DNA of 64,000 nt from Microbacterium galbinum (GTDB lineage Bacteria; Actinomycetota; Actinomycetes; Actinomycetales; Microbacteriaceae), in the NCBI RefSeq assembly GCF_023101185.1, contig NZ_CP078077.1, forward strand, positions 2,261,630 to 2,325,629, written 5' to 3'. Shown here piece after piece: positions 19,672 through 31,664 of this stretch (positions are counted from its first letter, which is position 1; each line of letters begins with the position of its first letter). The notes beneath the pieces are model-generated. The model ran no database searches, had not been told where the DNA came from, and was given only the letters and a program-made list of their open reading frames with translations. Position numbers and translations under genes: made by a program.

Positions 19672-20499
19672 ATGGACCCGTTGATGCTCCTCGGGGAGTG
19701 GTGGTGGATCGCGGCGGTCGGCGCCGGCGGTGTCACCGCGGGCGCCGTCGGGCTGCGGCGTCGCAGCACGCGCAGTGGTCGACGCCTCGCCGTGGATGCC
19801 GCGCGCCATGACCTGCGGGCGGCGAAGGTCGCGGTGGTCGAGAAGCGCGCAGCCGTGAAGATCGCGCGCGCCGATCACACCCGCATCGCCGCCGAACGCA
19901 CCGCACGCCGGGCGACGGCGGAGCACGTGGCCAGCGCGAAACGGATGCTGCGCGACGCCGAGCGCGATGCGAAGGCGGCCGCGGCCGATGTGCGCGCGAA
20001 GCAGGTGCGCCTGAATGCGGCCCGCGCCGCGCTCCCCGCGGCATCCGCCCCCCGCCCGCTGGAGCGGTTGCGCGCCGACCACGATGCGATCGTCGCGCGC
20101 TGGATGACCTACGAGACCGATCCCGGTCTGCAGATCGCCTACCCGGCGATGTCCGATGTGAAGCAGCCGGCGACGGCGGCCTACTTCCGCGCGGCGAATC
20201 GTGCGGCGGAGGCACGGCGCACGGCGGGGGAGCGTCCGACGCCCGCGGAGTTCGCCGACTATCGCGACGCCGTCGACGCGCTCGCCCGTGCCTTCGAGAT
20301 CGCCGAGCACACCGCGCGCGGGCGGGGGGACACGACGGCGAGCGTCGGATGGCAGGACGCCGCTCAGGACGCGATCTCGCGCTCCGCCGAGGCGATCGAC
20401 CGGGCGGCGGGAGCGGCGGCATCCGCCTTCGCCGCGTGGTCGGCGCGCAAGCGCCCGCGCGGCGACGCCCGGGAGGGCCGGGACGACCGCGATCGGTGA
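19672..20499 (+). CDS. Hypothetical coiled-coil protein with one N-terminal membrane segment
   Basis: A 275-residue protein of unknown function. Residues 8-28 (LGEWWWIAAVGAGGVTAGAV) are a single membrane anchor or uncleaved signal, followed by basic RRRSTRSGRR. Residues 40-125 are Ala/Arg/Lys/Glu-rich and strongly predicted as a coiled coil. The rest is a helical Ala-rich domain with a basic tail. The ATG at 19672 has GGAGG upstream. It is convergent with the beta-glucosidase gene. No family recognised; probably a small cell-envelope protein of this lineage. Confidence 0.75.
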   Translation: MDPLMLLGEWWWIAAVGAGGVTAGAVGLRRRSTRSGRRLAVDAARHDLRAAKVAVVEKRAAVKIARADHTRIAAERTARRATAEHVASAKRMLRDAERDAKAAAADVRAKQVRLNAARAALPAASAPRPLERLRADHDAIVARWMTYETDPGLQIAYPAMSDVKQPATAAYFRAANRAAEARRTAGERPTPAEFADYRDAVDALARAFEIAEHTARGRGDTTASVGWQDAAQDAISRSAEAIDRAAGAAASAFAAWSARKRPRGDAREGRDDRDR

Positions 20500-20536
20500 G
20501 ATCCCGCCAGGATCAGCGGGACCCCACCGCGCTCGC

Positions 20537-21976
20537 TCAGGGAGCGATCGTGCGGCTGCGCACCAGCTCGCGGTACCAGTGACCGGAGTCCTTCACGGTG
20601 CGCTCGAGCGTGTCGAAGTCGACCCGCACGATGCCGAACCGCTTGGCGTAGCCGTAGCCCCATTCGAAGTTGTCGAGCAACGACCAGACGAAGTATCCGC
20701 GCAGGTCGACGCCGCGCTCGAGAGCCCGGTGCGCCGCGGTGAAGTGCCGACGCAGGTAGTCGGTGCGCTCCGGGTCGGGAACGGTGCCGTCGGCCGAGAC
20801 CTCGTCGTCGAACGCGGCACCGTTCTCGGTGACCATGAGCGCCTGCTCCGGGAACTGCTCCGAGAGCGACACGAGCAGCTCCTCGAGTCCCTCGGGTGCG
20901 ATGTTCCAGCCCATCGCCGTGTACGGGCCCGGCTGCTCGACGAACTCGACGAGCTGATCGCTGCCCGGCCAGGCGGTGCCGCCCTCGGTGCCCTTGTGGC
21001 CGTCGTTCTGCTGCTTCGGCGAGACGCCGTCCCAGAGCCGCACGGTCGCGGTCGAGTAGTAGTTGACTCCCAGCACGTCGATCGGCTGGTGGATCGTGGC
21101 GAGGTCGCCCTCCTGCACGAACGACCAGTCGGTGACGGAGGATGTGTCGTCGAGCAGATCGGCGGGGTACTCGCCGCGCAGCATCGGACCGGTGAACGCG
21201 CGATTCGCGAGGGCGTCGATGCGGCGCATCGCCTCGGCCGCACCGTCGCCCTGACCGCGCAGCACATGGAAGTTCAGCGTGACCGAGTAGTCCGGGTCGC
21301 CCGTCGAGGTCGCCCGCAGCGCCTGCACCGCGCGCCCGTGCGCGAGGTTGAGGTGGTGCACGGCCGACAGCGCGGACGCCGGTTCGTGGCGCCCCGGTGC
21401 ATGCCCGCCCTGACCATAGCCGAGGTAGGCCGAGCACCACGGCTCGTTGAGCGTCGTCCACGTGTGCACACGGTCGCCCAGGGCCGTGCCCATGATCTCG
21501 GCGTACCGCTCGAAGGCGTCGGTCGTGGAGCGCGCGGTCCAGCCGCCGGCATCCTCGAGGTACTGCGGCAGATCCCAGTGGTACAGCGTGGCGACGGGAC
21601 GGATGCCGCGAGCGAGCAACCCGTCGACGAGACGCGAGTAGAAGTCGACGCCGGCCTGGTTCACCCCGCCGGACGCCGTGGGGACGATGCGCGGCCACGC
21701 GATGGAGAACCGGTAGGCCTGCAGCCCCAGGTCGGCCATCAGGTCGAGGTCCTCCTCGGTGCGGTGGTAATGGTCGCAGGCCACGTCTCCCGTGTCGCCG
21801 TTCCACACCTTGCCGGGGGTCTTGCTGAACGTGTCCCAGATCGAGGGGGTGCGCCCGTCCTCGGCGGCGGCTCCCTCGATCTGGTACGACGCGGTCGCCG
21901 ACCCGAACGTGAAGTCCGTGGGGAAGACGAGTCCCGAGCCCCGGTAGTCGTCGCGGGGGGTAAACAGCGTGGTCAT
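20537..21976 (-). CDS. GH1 family beta-glucosidase
   Basis: A 479-residue (beta/alpha)8 glycosidase. The acid/base Glu178 is in TTLNEPW and the nucleophile Glu384 is in MVTENGAAF. No signal peptide, so it acts in the cytoplasm on imported beta-glucosides. The ATG overlaps the stop of the upstream GH31 gene (ATGA). As last gene of the binding protein-permease-permease-GH31-GH1 operon it would remove the beta-linked glucose that the alpha-xylosidase uncovers. Confidence 0.96.
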   Translation of the reverse strand: MTTLFTPRDDYRGSGLVFPTDFTFGSATASYQIEGAAAEDGRTPSIWDTFSKTPGKVWNGDTGDVACDHYHRTEEDLDLMADLGLQAYRFSIAWPRIVPTASGGVNQAGVDFYSRLVDGLLARGIRPVATLYHWDLPQYLEDAGGWTARSTTDAFERYAEIMGTALGDRVHTWTTLNEPWCSAYLGYGQGGHAPGRHEPASALSAVHHLNLAHGRAVQALRATSTGDPDYSVTLNFHVLRGQGDGAAEAMRRIDALANRAFTGPMLRGEYPADLLDDTSSVTDWSFVQEGDLATIHQPIDVLGVNYYSTATVRLWDGVSPKQQNDGHKGTEGGTAWPGSDQLVEFVEQPGPYTAMGWNIAPEGLEELLVSLSEQFPEQALMVTENGAAFDDEVSADGTVPDPERTDYLRRHFTAAHRALERGVDLRGYFVWSLLDNFEWGYGYAKRFGIVRVDFDTLERTVKDSGHWYRELVRSRTIAP

Positions 21977-24207
21977 GCGGTGATCTCCTCGAGGTCGGCC
22001 GTGTAGGTCTCGGTGCGACCGTCGGGATTCGTGACGGTGACGGCCGCGGTGCCGGTGCCGCCCGCGAAGACGCGCAGCTGCAATCCGTCATGGTAGTCGT
22101 AGTCGGGTCGATCGACCCGGGCGCCCCAGGGGAGCACGGTTCCGGGGCGCACGTACAGGGGGAGCGAATCGAAGCCGTGCCGCTCGCGCCGCCACCCGCC
22201 GCCGGTCACCGTCTCGCCCGTGAGCAGCGAGGTCCACTCGCCGGCCGGCAGGTAGAACTCGACCTCGCCGTCCTCGGTGAACACGGGCGCCACGAGCAGG
22301 TCGGAGCCGAGCATGTACTGACGGTCGAGGTACGCCGTCGCCGGGTCGTCGGGGAACTCGAGCACCATCGGTCGCATGAGCGGCACACCCGTGGCGGCCG
22401 CGTCGAGGCCCTGCGCGTACAGGTAGGGCATGAGGCGCATCTTGAGGTGCGTGAAGCGACGCGTGACCTCCACCGCCTCGTCGTCGAACGCCCACGGCAC
22501 CCGATACGAGCTCGAGCCGTGGAACCGCGAGTGGGAGCCGAGGAGGCCGAACGCGGTCCAGCGCTTGTACACGCCGGCGTCCGGCATCCCCTCGAACCCG
22601 CCGATGTCGTGGCTCCAGAAGGCGAAGCCCGAGAGGGCGAGCGAGAGGCCGCCGCGCAGGGTCTCGGCCATCGAGGTGTAGGTCGACGTCGAATCGCCGC
22701 CCCAGTGCACGGGCATGCTCTGCCCGCCCGCGGTCGCCGAGCGGGCGAAGAGCACGGCATCGCCCTCGCCGCGCGCCTCGGTGAGCACGTCGTACACGGC
22801 GCGGTTGTAGAGGTCGGTGTAGAGGTTGTGCATGCGCTCGGGGTCGGCGCCGTCGGCCCAGACCACGTCGGTCGGGATGCGCTCCCCGAAGTCGGTCTTG
22901 AAGCAGTCGACGCCCTGCGCCACGAGTGCGCGCAGCTTTGACTGGTACCAGACCGTCGCCTCGGGGTTCGTGAAGTCGACGAGCCCCATGCCCGCCTGCC
23001 AGAGGTCCCACTGCCACACCGAGCCGTCGGCGCGCTTCACCAGGAACCCCTGGTCGGCCGCCTCGCGGAACAGGGGGGAGCGCTGGGCGATGTAGGGGTT
23101 GATCCACACGCAGACGCGCAGGTCCTTGTCGTGCAGGCGGCCGAGCATGCCCTCGGGGTCGGGGAACACCCGCGGGTCCCACTCGAAGTCGCACCAGTTG
23201 AACTCGCGCATCCAGAAGCAGTCGAAATGGAAGACCGAGACGGGCAGTTCGCGGGCCGCCATCTCGTCGAGGAAGGAGTTGACGGTCTGCTCGTCGTAGT
23301 CGGTCGTGAAGCTCGTCGACAGCCACAGTCCGTACGACCAGGCCGGCACCACGGGCGGGCGACCGGTGAGGGCGGTGTAGCGCCCGAGCACGTCCTTGGG
23401 GGTGGGCCCCGCGATCACGAAGTACTCCAGCTGTTCGCCCGACACCGAGAACTGCACGCGCTCGACCGCCTCCGAGCCGATCTCGTACGACACGTGTCCC
23501 GGGTCGTTGACGAGTACGCCGTAGCCCCTGCTCGAGAGGTGGAACGGCACGTTCTTGTACGCCTGCTCGCTCGAGGTGCCGCCGTCGGCGTTCCACACGT
23601 CGACCGTCTGGCCGTTCTTGACGAGCGGACCGAAGCGCTCGCCGAGTCCGTAGATCTGCTCGCCGACGCCGAGGTCGAGCTGCTCGTGCACGAAGACGGA
23701 TGCCGCCGGCAACCCGCCTCCCTGACGCGCGTTGCTCACGATCCCCGGATCGACCTGCGCGCCCTCGGCGAGCTGGACGTATCCCTGCGCCTTGTGCCCG
23801 CTGCCGGTGACCCGGCGTCCGTCGACCGCGAAAGACAGGTCCCACGGGGCACCGGGGGTGACCGTCGCCACGAGGGAGCCCGCGTCGAGGACGCCGCCGG
23901 CGTCCGACACCGACACGGATGCCGTGGCACCACCGGCACCGGGGAGGGCGAAGCCGCCGTGCCACCGCCGGCCGGTGTGGTGGGCGATCCGCACCCGGAT
24001 CACGCCCTCGGCGGGGGAGGAGAGGGTGGTCGTGAGCACGGGCCGGTTGAGGGTGTCGCCGCGCTTGGAGATCACCATCGTCGGAGCGGTGATGACGAGA
24101 CCTGCGCCGTCGGGGGTCTCGGTGGTCTCGGCGATGTCGTACGCCTCCTGCGCGTACAGCGCGGTGACGCCGGGGCGCAGCTGCCAGAACCCGTCGGTGA
24201 ACTTCAT
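21973..24207 (-). CDS. GH31 alpha-xylosidase, YicI-like
   Basis: A 744-residue GH31 enzyme that closely follows E. coli YicI along its whole length. The nucleophile Asp439 is in [13 protein letters not shown] and the acid/base Asp505 is in VHWGGDSTS. The YicI-type FARSAT and [11 protein letters not shown] blocks are present. It would remove alpha-xylose from isoprimeverose or xyloglucan oligosaccharides. No signal peptide, so cytoplasmic. The ATG ([14 protein letters not shown]) overlaps the upstream stop by one base (TAATG), and the downstream gene overlaps by four. Coupled translation throughout. Confidence 0.95.
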   Translation of the reverse strand: MKFTDGFWQLRPGVTALYAQEAYDIAETTETPDGAGLVITAPTMVISKRGDTLNRPVLTTTLSSPAEGVIRVRIAHHTGRRWHGGFALPGAGGATASVSVSDAGGVLDAGSLVATVTPGAPWDLSFAVDGRRVTGSGHKAQGYVQLAEGAQVDPGIVSNARQGGGLPAASVFVHEQLDLGVGEQIYGLGERFGPLVKNGQTVDVWNADGGTSSEQAYKNVPFHLSSRGYGVLVNDPGHVSYEIGSEAVERVQFSVSGEQLEYFVIAGPTPKDVLGRYTALTGRPPVVPAWSYGLWLSTSFTTDYDEQTVNSFLDEMAARELPVSVFHFDCFWMREFNWCDFEWDPRVFPDPEGMLGRLHDKDLRVCVWINPYIAQRSPLFREAADQGFLVKRADGSVWQWDLWQAGMGLVDFTNPEATVWYQSKLRALVAQGVDCFKTDFGERIPTDVVWADGADPERMHNLYTDLYNRAVYDVLTEARGEGDAVLFARSATAGGQSMPVHWGGDSTSTYTSMAETLRGGLSLALSGFAFWSHDIGGFEGMPDAGVYKRWTAFGLLGSHSRFHGSSSYRVPWAFDDEAVEVTRRFTHLKMRLMPYLYAQGLDAAATGVPLMRPMVLEFPDDPATAYLDRQYMLGSDLLVAPVFTEDGEVEFYLPAGEWTSLLTGETVTGGGWRRERHGFDSLPLYVRPGTVLPWGARVDRPDYDYHDGLQLRVFAGGTGTAAVTVTNPDGRTETYTADLEEITA

Positions 24208-25094
24208 TACTTGACTGCTCCTGCCGTGATGCCCCGGGTGAGGGTGCGCTGGAAGATGAGGAAGAAGATGAGCGTCGGGATGATGCCCAGCAGGGCCGAG
24301 GCGCTCGTGGTGGTGACGTCCATGAGGCGGTCGCCCTGCAGCACGCTGATCGCGACCGGGACGGTCTGGTTGGCGTTCGACGCGAGGAACGTCAGCGGGA
24401 TGAGGAACTCGTTCCACGTCCAGATGAAGAAGAAGATGAGCAGCACCGACAGCGTCGGGCGGCTGATCGGGAAGACGACGCGCCACAGGATCTGCCAGCG
24501 GGTCGCGCCGTCGAGCGAGGCGGCCTCGAGGATCTCCTTGGGGAAGGTGCCGTACACCGACGACAGCAGGTACGTGCCGAACGCGGCCTGGATCACCGTG
24601 AACACGATGATGACCGACCAGACGTTGTCGTACAGGCCGACCGATTTGAACATGTAGTACAGCGGGTACAGCAGCGCCTCCTGCGGCAGCAGGTTCGCGA
24701 GCAGGAAGAGCAGCACGATCCAGGAGCGTCCGCGCACGCGTCCGATCCCGATCGCGAAGGCGTTGAGCATCGAGATCACGACCGCGAGCACCGAGACGAT
24801 GCCGGCGATGAAGATCGAGTTCCAGACCTTCTCGGGGAAGTTCACGCGCTCCCAGAACTTGATGATCCCGCCGAAGTCGAGGGTCTCGGGGAAGGCGAGG
24901 GGGCCGGAGGTCGCGTAGTCGAGCGGCGACTTGAAGGAGTTCACGAGCACGAGGTAGAACGGCGCGATCACGAGCAGCGCACCGACGATGACGAGCGCCA
25001 GCAGGAGCCAGTCGACGGGACGCTTCTTGGTCATGCCGCCGCGCGGACGACTCGCGGCTTTCTTGCCGGTGACGATGGCGGTGGTGGCGTGCAT
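24207..25094 (-). CDS. Carbohydrate ABC transporter permease, MalG-type
   Basis: A 295-residue inner-membrane subunit with six predicted helices. The EAA loop, EAASLDGATRWQILWRVVFP, which docks the ATPase, lies about residue 200. The last helix ends in the usual TRGITAGAVK. It partners the MalF-type subunit just upstream (TGATG overlap). No ATPase gene is in the operon; a shared MsiK-like ATPase elsewhere in the genome would be needed, as is common in actinobacteria. Confidence 0.95.
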   Translation of the reverse strand: MHATTAIVTGKKAASRPRGGMTKKRPVDWLLLALVIVGALLVIAPFYLVLVNSFKSPLDYATSGPLAFPETLDFGGIIKFWERVNFPEKVWNSIFIAGIVSVLAVVISMLNAFAIGIGRVRGRSWIVLLFLLANLLPQEALLYPLYYMFKSVGLYDNVWSVIIVFTVIQAAFGTYLLSSVYGTFPKEILEAASLDGATRWQILWRVVFPISRPTLSVLLIFFFIWTWNEFLIPLTFLASNANQTVPVAISVLQGDRLMDVTTTSASALLGIIPTLIFFLIFQRTLTRGITAGAVK

Positions 25095-26059
25095 CACAGA
25101 CCCGCCCTTTCCTTGCGCTCGAGCGAGTTCTGGACGCGGATGAAGATGATCGACACGATGACCACGACGATCGTGAGCACGGTCGCGATCGTGGCGCCGT
25201 AGCCGACGTTCCGCTTGGTGAAGAACTCCTGGTAGGCGTAGTACGCCGGGACGAGGGTGGACCCCGCCGGTCCGCCGCGGGTGATGATGTACACCGGGCC
25301 GAACACCTTGAGCGCCGCGATGGTGCAGGTGAGGGTGACGACGAAGATCTCGGGGCGGATGATGCTCATCGTGATCGCCGAGAAGCGCTGGAACCAGTTC
25401 GCGCCGTCGAGTTCGGCCGCCTCGTAGAGCTCGGGGTCGACGCGCTGGAGCGCGGCCATGAACACCACGACGGGGTAGCCGAGCTGCACCCAGACCATCA
25501 CGACCATCAGCACGATGAGCGCGGAGGGCATCTGGCCGAGCCAGTCGTAAGCGGGGATGCCGAACCAGGCGAGGATCTGGTTGAGCGCACCGTCGCCGCC
25601 GGGGCGCACGATCCAGCCGATCACGATGCCGGCGACGGCGATCGGAAGGATCTGGGGGAGGTAGTAGGTGGCCCGCAGGAAGCTGCCGACCTTGCCGCCG
25701 AACTTGCGTCCGACGACGTCGAACAGGAGGGCGGCGACCATGAGGCCGATGATCGTGGGCACGACGACCATAGCGAGGATCATCCACACCGAGTTGGTGA
25801 AGGAGGTCCAGAAGTCGCTGTCGGTGAGGATCTTCTGCCAGTTCTCGAGACCGATGAACTCCGGCGTGCGTACGCCCTTCCACTTCGTGAAGGTGAGGTA
25901 CACGTTCCAGATCAGCGGGACGATGACGACCACGAGCAGCAGCACGAAGCCGGGGAGCAGGTACATCCAGTAGGCCCCGGTCCCACCGCTGCGCTGCGGG
26001 ATCGACGGTTCTTCGGGCGGCAGCTTGGTGCGGCGGCCCTCGCGGGTGGCGAGTGACAT
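25094..26059 (-). CDS. Carbohydrate ABC transporter permease, MalF-type
   Basis: A 321-residue permease with six helices and the EAA motif EAAELDGANWFQRFSAITM. Of three close ATGs (26071, 26065, 26059), only the last has GGAG at proper spacing (6 nt), so MSLATREG is chosen as N-terminus. It is separated from the binding-protein gene by 58 bp that hold a 14-bp GC hairpin at 26078-26110. Confidence 0.93.
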   Translation of the reverse strand: MSLATREGRRTKLPPEEPSIPQRSGGTGAYWMYLLPGFVLLLVVVIVPLIWNVYLTFTKWKGVRTPEFIGLENWQKILTDSDFWTSFTNSVWMILAMVVVPTIIGLMVAALLFDVVGRKFGGKVGSFLRATYYLPQILPIAVAGIVIGWIVRPGGDGALNQILAWFGIPAYDWLGQMPSALIVLMVVMVWVQLGYPVVVFMAALQRVDPELYEAAELDGANWFQRFSAITMSIIRPEIFVVTLTCTIAALKVFGPVYIITRGGPAGSTLVPAYYAYQEFFTKRNVGYGATIATVLTIVVVIVSIIFIRVQNSLERKERAGL

Positions 26060-26077
26060 GTTCATCTCCATGAGGGT

Positions 26078-26110
26078 GCGGGGGCGGCGCCGGTCGGGCG
26101 CCGCCCCCGC
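26078..26110 (-). other. Intra-operon GC hairpin between binding protein and permease genes
   Basis: GCGGGGGCGGCGCC (26078-26091) pairs perfectly with GGCGCCGCCCCCGC (26097-26110) over a 5-nt loop. It lies 7 bp after the binding-protein stop and 18 bp before the permease start. Such a hairpin can act as partial terminator or 3' mRNA shield, so that the binding protein is made in excess of the permeases. Confidence 0.65.
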
Positions 26111-26117
26111 GGGCGGA

Positions 26118-27425
26118 TCAACGGAATTCGGCGGTGCCCTCGTCGTACTGCTCGCCGAGGTTCGCGTTCGTGGTCTCGGCATCCTGCACGCCGGTGACGA
26201 GACCCTGCAGCTCCTGCACGATCACGTCGTAGAAGCCGGGTGCGGGCCAGTCCGGGTAGAACGACAGGCCGTCGGCGTCGAGCACGCCGTTGAACGTCTC
26301 GATGAGCGCGGCGCTCTTCTCGTCGGTGATGTCGGCGGTGTCGGCGGCGACGGGGAGGCCGCCGTTGTTGCCGATGATCGCCTGGATCTCCGGGCGCATC
26401 GTGATGTCGATGAACTCGTACGCGAGCTCCTTGTTGGCGGCGTTCTCGGGAACGACCCAGAGGTTGCCCGAGGAGCCGAGCGAGAGATCGGCGCCCGGGA
26501 AGGCGTTCATCGTCCACTCGAAGCCGGTGGCCTCGGCGACGAAGCGGCCGAACCACCACGAGCCCGACACGAAGATCGGCGAGGTGCCGTTGATGAACGA
26601 GACACCGGCGTCCTCGGCCTTGACGGAGGAGACGTCGGAGGCGATGTAGCCCTTGTCGACGTACTCCTTCAGGGTCTCGGTCGCGGAGGTGATCTCCGGA
26701 CCCTGCCAGTCGACCTCTCCGTCGTAGAGCTGGTAGGCGTCGACGAAGCTGCGGTCGCCCTCGAGCAGGGCGAGCTGGTACCAGAGCTGGCCGAGCGGGT
26801 ACTCGGCGCCGGCCTCGGCCAGCGGGGTGATGCCCTGTGCCACGAAGGCGTCGAGCACGTCGACGAACTCCTCGTAGGTGGTGGGGATCTCGAGTCCCGC
26901 CGCGGCGAAGGCATCCTGGTTGTAGTAGACGCCGACGAACTCGCCGTAGTTCGGCACGCCGAACCAGGTGTCGCCGCCCATCACGCCGTCTTCGGAGTAC
27001 TTGGCCGTGGTCTGCAGCGACGGGGCGAGCTTCTCGTCCCAGCCGTACTCCTCGACGGCGTCGGAAATGTCGGTGATGAGGCCGGTCGAGGCCAGGAAGC
27101 CCGCCGTCGCGTTGCCCTTGTTGAACTCCATCAGGTCGGGGGCGGCGTCGGTGTCGAGCACCTGGCTCGCGGTCTTCTGGATCTGCTCGAACGACTTCTC
27201 CTCGAACTCGACCGTCGCGCCGGTCTCCTCTTCGAAGATCTTGATCGCTTCGTCCCAGGCCTTGCCCATGGCGCTGTCGGCGCCCTCGTAGTGCCAGAGC
27301 TTGAGGGTCTGGCCGTCTCCGCCGTCGTCGGACGATCCGGCGGTGCAGCCGCTCAGCGCGATACCGGTCGCGGTGAGAGCGGCCAGGGCGGTGAGCGTCT
27401 TCGTCCTGCGTGTCGTGCGTGCCAT
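26118..27425 (-). CDS. Extracellular sugar-binding lipoprotein of ABC transporter
   Basis: A 435-residue family 1 solute-binding protein. The N-terminus has basic ARTTRRTK, a hydrophobic stretch and the lipobox LSGC with lipidated Cys27. The mature part begins with a Gly/Asp/Ser linker and LKLWHYEGAD, the usual first strand. It sits outside the membrane and delivers an oligosaccharide to the two permeases. AAAGGAG at 8 nt spacing supports the ATG at 27425 over a GTG at 27434. First gene of a five-gene operon behind a LacI operator. The sugar is inferred from the GH31/GH1 genes. Confidence 0.95.
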   Translation of the reverse strand: MARTTRRTKTLTALAALTATGIALSGCTAGSSDDGGDGQTLKLWHYEGADSAMGKAWDEAIKIFEEETGATVEFEEKSFEQIQKTASQVLDTDAAPDLMEFNKGNATAGFLASTGLITDISDAVEEYGWDEKLAPSLQTTAKYSEDGVMGGDTWFGVPNYGEFVGVYYNQDAFAAAGLEIPTTYEEFVDVLDAFVAQGITPLAEAGAEYPLGQLWYQLALLEGDRSFVDAYQLYDGEVDWQGPEITSATETLKEYVDKGYIASDVSSVKAEDAGVSFINGTSPIFVSGSWWFGRFVAEATGFEWTMNAFPGADLSLGSSGNLWVVPENAANKELAYEFIDITMRPEIQAIIGNNGGLPVAADTADITDEKSAALIETFNGVLDADGLSFYPDWPAPGFYDVIVQELQGLVTGVQDAETTNANLGEQYDEGTAEFR

Positions 27426-27506
27426 CGTCGGCACTCCTTTCTCGGTGGCCCCGGGGGGCCGAACACTGCATCGGTGGGGTGTTCAGTTGTGGCGATCGCG
27501 TGATCG

Positions 27507-27520
27507 TCGAAGCGTTTCGA
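27507..27520. promoter_or_regulatory. LacI-type operator before the sugar operon
   Basis: TCGAAGCGTTTCGA: inner CGAAGCGTTTCG is a near-perfect palindrome with a central CG, as LacI proteins bind, and differs by one base from the perfect site upstream of lacI at 28601-28612. It lies 82 bp before the binding-protein start, in the 129-bp gap 27426-27554. Confidence 0.65.
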
Positions 27521-27554
27521 TCTCGGCGATACGGGAGGGTGGTGTGAGGGGGAG

Positions 27555-28568
27555 TCAGTCCCGGGGCGGTCGGACGGAACCCGCGCCGTGGTACTCGGGG
27601 GCGATGAGGTGGATCTCGGGCGGCACGTTCGTCTCGTCGAGGTGGCGCACGGCGATGTCGACCGCGAGCTCGCACGACTGCTGCGGCACGAGCGGGATGG
27701 TGTCGATCGGCGCTGCGAGTACGGAGGTGTCGAAGGATGCCGCGGCCGAGATGACCGAGGCGTCGACGCCGAGCGCGAGGCCGCGTTCGTCCAGCACCTC
27801 GAGGAGCACGTCGTGCACGTCGTCGACGGCGTGCACGACGAACGCGCGGATGCCGTCATCGAGAGCAGCCTCGGCTGATCGGCGCACGAGAGCGGGGTCG
27901 GTGGCAGCGGCCCCGGTCGCGGTCCAGGTCAGGACGACGTCGCGGTCGGCGGCGCGCTCCTCGACTCCGCGCAGGAGTCGGCGGGGGAAGTTCGACTTGC
28001 GGTACGAGACCTCGGTCTGGCCGAGGAGGTGCGCCGCGGCGTGCCCGGCATCGGCGAGCCGATCGATCGCGAGGTGGCCGGCGGCCTCGAAGTCGAGGTC
28101 GACGCAGGTGAGGTCGCGCTGATCGTCGGGGAGCCCGATGAAGATCGTCGGCGTGCGCACCGAGCGGGCGATGTCGACGCGCTCGTCGTCGGGCGCCACA
28201 TCGAGCACGAGGATCGCATCGACGAGGTTCGACGCGGCGACGCGGTTCATCCCATCGGAGGTCTGCTCGTCGGTGAGGAGGAGGATGTCGTAGCCGCGGC
28301 GGCGCGCGGCGACGGCGGTGGCCAGCACGAACGCCATGTGCGTGGGGGCGTGCGTGTCGGCGCGCAGCGGCTCGGTGAGCGCGAAGATGTGGGTGCGGCG
28401 GCCCGCGAGCATCCGGGCGCCGGCATCGGGCTGGTACCCGAGCGTCTGCGCCGCGTCCTCGATGCGGCGGCGGGTCTTCTCCGACACGGGGCGCTTGCCG
28501 CTGAGCGCGTACGACACGGTGCTGATCGAGACACCGGCGGCAGCGGCCACCTCGTGGATCGTCGTCAT
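27555..28568 (-). CDS. LacI family transcriptional regulator of the sugar operon
   Basis: A 337-residue regulator. Residues 1-55 are the LacI headpiece: [20 protein letters not shown], then [18 protein letters not shown] and the hinge helix region with [13 protein letters not shown]. The rest is a periplasmic-binding-protein-like sensor. It stands directly upstream of the operon on the same strand and carries the same CGAAGCGYTTCG element in its own leader, so it most likely represses both itself and the transporter/glycosidase genes until an inducer sugar binds. Confidence 0.93.
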   Translation of the reverse strand: MTTIHEVAAAAGVSISTVSYALSGKRPVSEKTRRRIEDAAQTLGYQPDAGARMLAGRRTHIFALTEPLRADTHAPTHMAFVLATAVAARRRGYDILLLTDEQTSDGMNRVAASNLVDAILVLDVAPDDERVDIARSVRTPTIFIGLPDDQRDLTCVDLDFEAAGHLAIDRLADAGHAAAHLLGQTEVSYRKSNFPRRLLRGVEERAADRDVVLTWTATGAAATDPALVRRSAEAALDDGIRAFVVHAVDDVHDVLLEVLDERGLALGVDASVISAAASFDTSVLAAPIDTIPLVPQQSCELAVDIAVRHLDETNVPPEIHLIAPEYHGAGSVRPPRD

Positions 28569-28600
28569 CGTGACTCCATCGTCGCTCTGGATGAGATTGT

Positions 28601-28612
28601 CGAAGCGCTTCG
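28601..28612. promoter_or_regulatory. LacI autoregulatory operator
   Basis: CGAAGCGCTTCG, a perfect 12-bp palindrome between the lacI promoter (28631-28660) and its start. It matches the site at 27508-27519 with one change. Confidence 0.7.
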
Positions 28613-28630
28613 CTCAGGCTTCTTCAGCGA

Positions 28631-28660
28631 TGATAGACACGGTTTGTGGTCGAGCGCAAC
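28631..28660 (-). promoter_or_regulatory. lacI promoter
   Basis: On the minus strand TTGCGC (28660-28655) and TATCAT (28636-28631) with an 18-nt spacer. The operator palindrome lies 18 bp downstream of the -10, where a bound repressor would block transcription. Confidence 0.65.
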
Positions 28661-28725
28661 ATATTTCTGTCACGCCGAGGGAGACGCGCGCATGCACGGT
28701 CGCCCGACGCCCCGGCCGAAGGCGA

Positions 28726-28760
28726 CGGGGTCTCGATGGGGGAGGGGATTCGAGACCCCG
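28726..28760 (-). terminator. Terminator of the GNAT gene
   Basis: CGGGGTCTCGA (28726-28736) and TCGAGACCCCG (28750-28760) make an 11-bp perfect stem, 9 bp after the acetyltransferase stop on the minus strand. No T-run. Confidence 0.6.
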
Positions 28761-28769
28761 CCGCCGGCT

Positions 28770-29228
28770 TCAGGATGTGATGCGGATCGAGGCGATGACC
28801 TCGCCGTACTCCGTCTCGCCGACGGGCGTGAAGCCCACGCGCAGGAAGAACGCCTCGGGGCCGTCGTCTCCGGCCTCGTAGATCACATCGACATGGTCGA
28901 GACCGCGGGAGCGGGCTTCCTCGAGCAACTTCTCGACGGCGAACCGGCCGACGCCGCGACCCTGGTCGTCGGCGTCGACGTTGATGCGCCACAGCACCGA
29001 GCGGAAGTGATCCTCCGGGGCCTCCGGGTCGAAGTTGGCGCTCACGAAGCCCACGACGGCATCGCCGTCGAGGACGACCCGCTGCCACGACGTGGCCGGG
29101 TTGATGACGGTCGCCGCGATCCCGTACGAGACCGGAGCGAGGAACTGCTCCTGCCCGGGCTTGAGCGACATGTTGTTCACGGCGACGATCGTCGCAGCGG
29201 AGAGTTCGACCATGCGCAGTTCGGACAT
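28770..29228 (-). CDS. GNAT family N-acetyltransferase
   Basis: A 152-residue acetyl-CoA-dependent transferase. The acetyl-CoA loop is [18 protein letters not shown] (motif A, QGRGVG) near residue 90, and [12 protein letters not shown] near 133 is the usual C-terminal motif. Acceptor unknown. It stands alone, divergent from isocitrate dehydrogenase. TAGCCT lies exactly 6 nt before the ATG at 29228 with no SD, so the mRNA is probably leaderless. Confidence 0.9.
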   Translation of the reverse strand: MSELRMVELSAATIVAVNNMSLKPGQEQFLAPVSYGIAATVINPATSWQRVVLDGDAVVGFVSANFDPEAPEDHFRSVLWRINVDADDQGRGVGRFAVEKLLEEARSRGLDHVDVIYEAGDDGPEAFFLRVGFTPVGETEYGEVIASIRITS

Positions 29229-29234
29229 GACCCC

Positions 29235-29240
29235 AGGCTA
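29235..29240 (-). promoter_or_regulatory. -10 box of leaderless GNAT promoter
   Basis: TAGCCT on the minus strand followed by GGGGTC and the ATG; no SD. Confidence 0.5.
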
Positions 29241-29345
29241 ACCCCTCGCGCGCACGCGCACACTCGATCGGGTCGAGATTTCTCCCACAGCGTTGCGGGT
29301 ATCTTGGTATCGAGACAAATCGCCCTTGTGAACGGAGATCATCCG

Positions 29346-31565
<2,220 letters not shown>

Positions 31566-31570
31566 TCGCA

Positions 31571-31618
31571 GATACGATGAAGGGGCGGATGCTTCGGCAT
31601 CCGCCCCTTCGTCGTATC
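31571..31618. terminator. Long hairpin terminator after icd
   Basis: GAAGGGGCGGATGC (31579-31592), a TTCG tetraloop and GCATCCGCCCCTTC (31597-31610) form a perfect 14-bp stem. It is extended outward by GATACGA/TCGTATC with one G-T pair, 22 bp in all. It serves icd and probably also the convergent transpeptidase gene. Confidence 0.85.
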
Positions 31619-31664
31619 CGCTCGTGTTCGGGACTGATCCCGGATCAGCGGTGGACCGCGTCGG

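Noticed and set aside
19464..19769. N-terminal extension of the haloperoxidase-type hydrolase
   Set aside because: The ATG at 19463 has an ideal SD and begins the conserved fold; the extension is Pro/Arg-rich without similarity.
20502..20521. Small hairpin TCCCGC/GCGGGA between the coiled-coil gene and the beta-glucosidase gene
   Set aside because: Only six pairs with an 8-nt loop; common by chance at this GC content.
28569..29345. Upstream extension of icd
   Set aside because: It is antisense to lacI and the GNAT gene; monomeric isocitrate dehydrogenases are about 740 residues, as given by the GTG at 29346.
31634..31648. CTGATCC-C-GGATCAG palindrome downstream of icd
   Set aside because: One-base centre cannot form an RNA loop, and it lies between convergent gene ends where an operator is unlikely.
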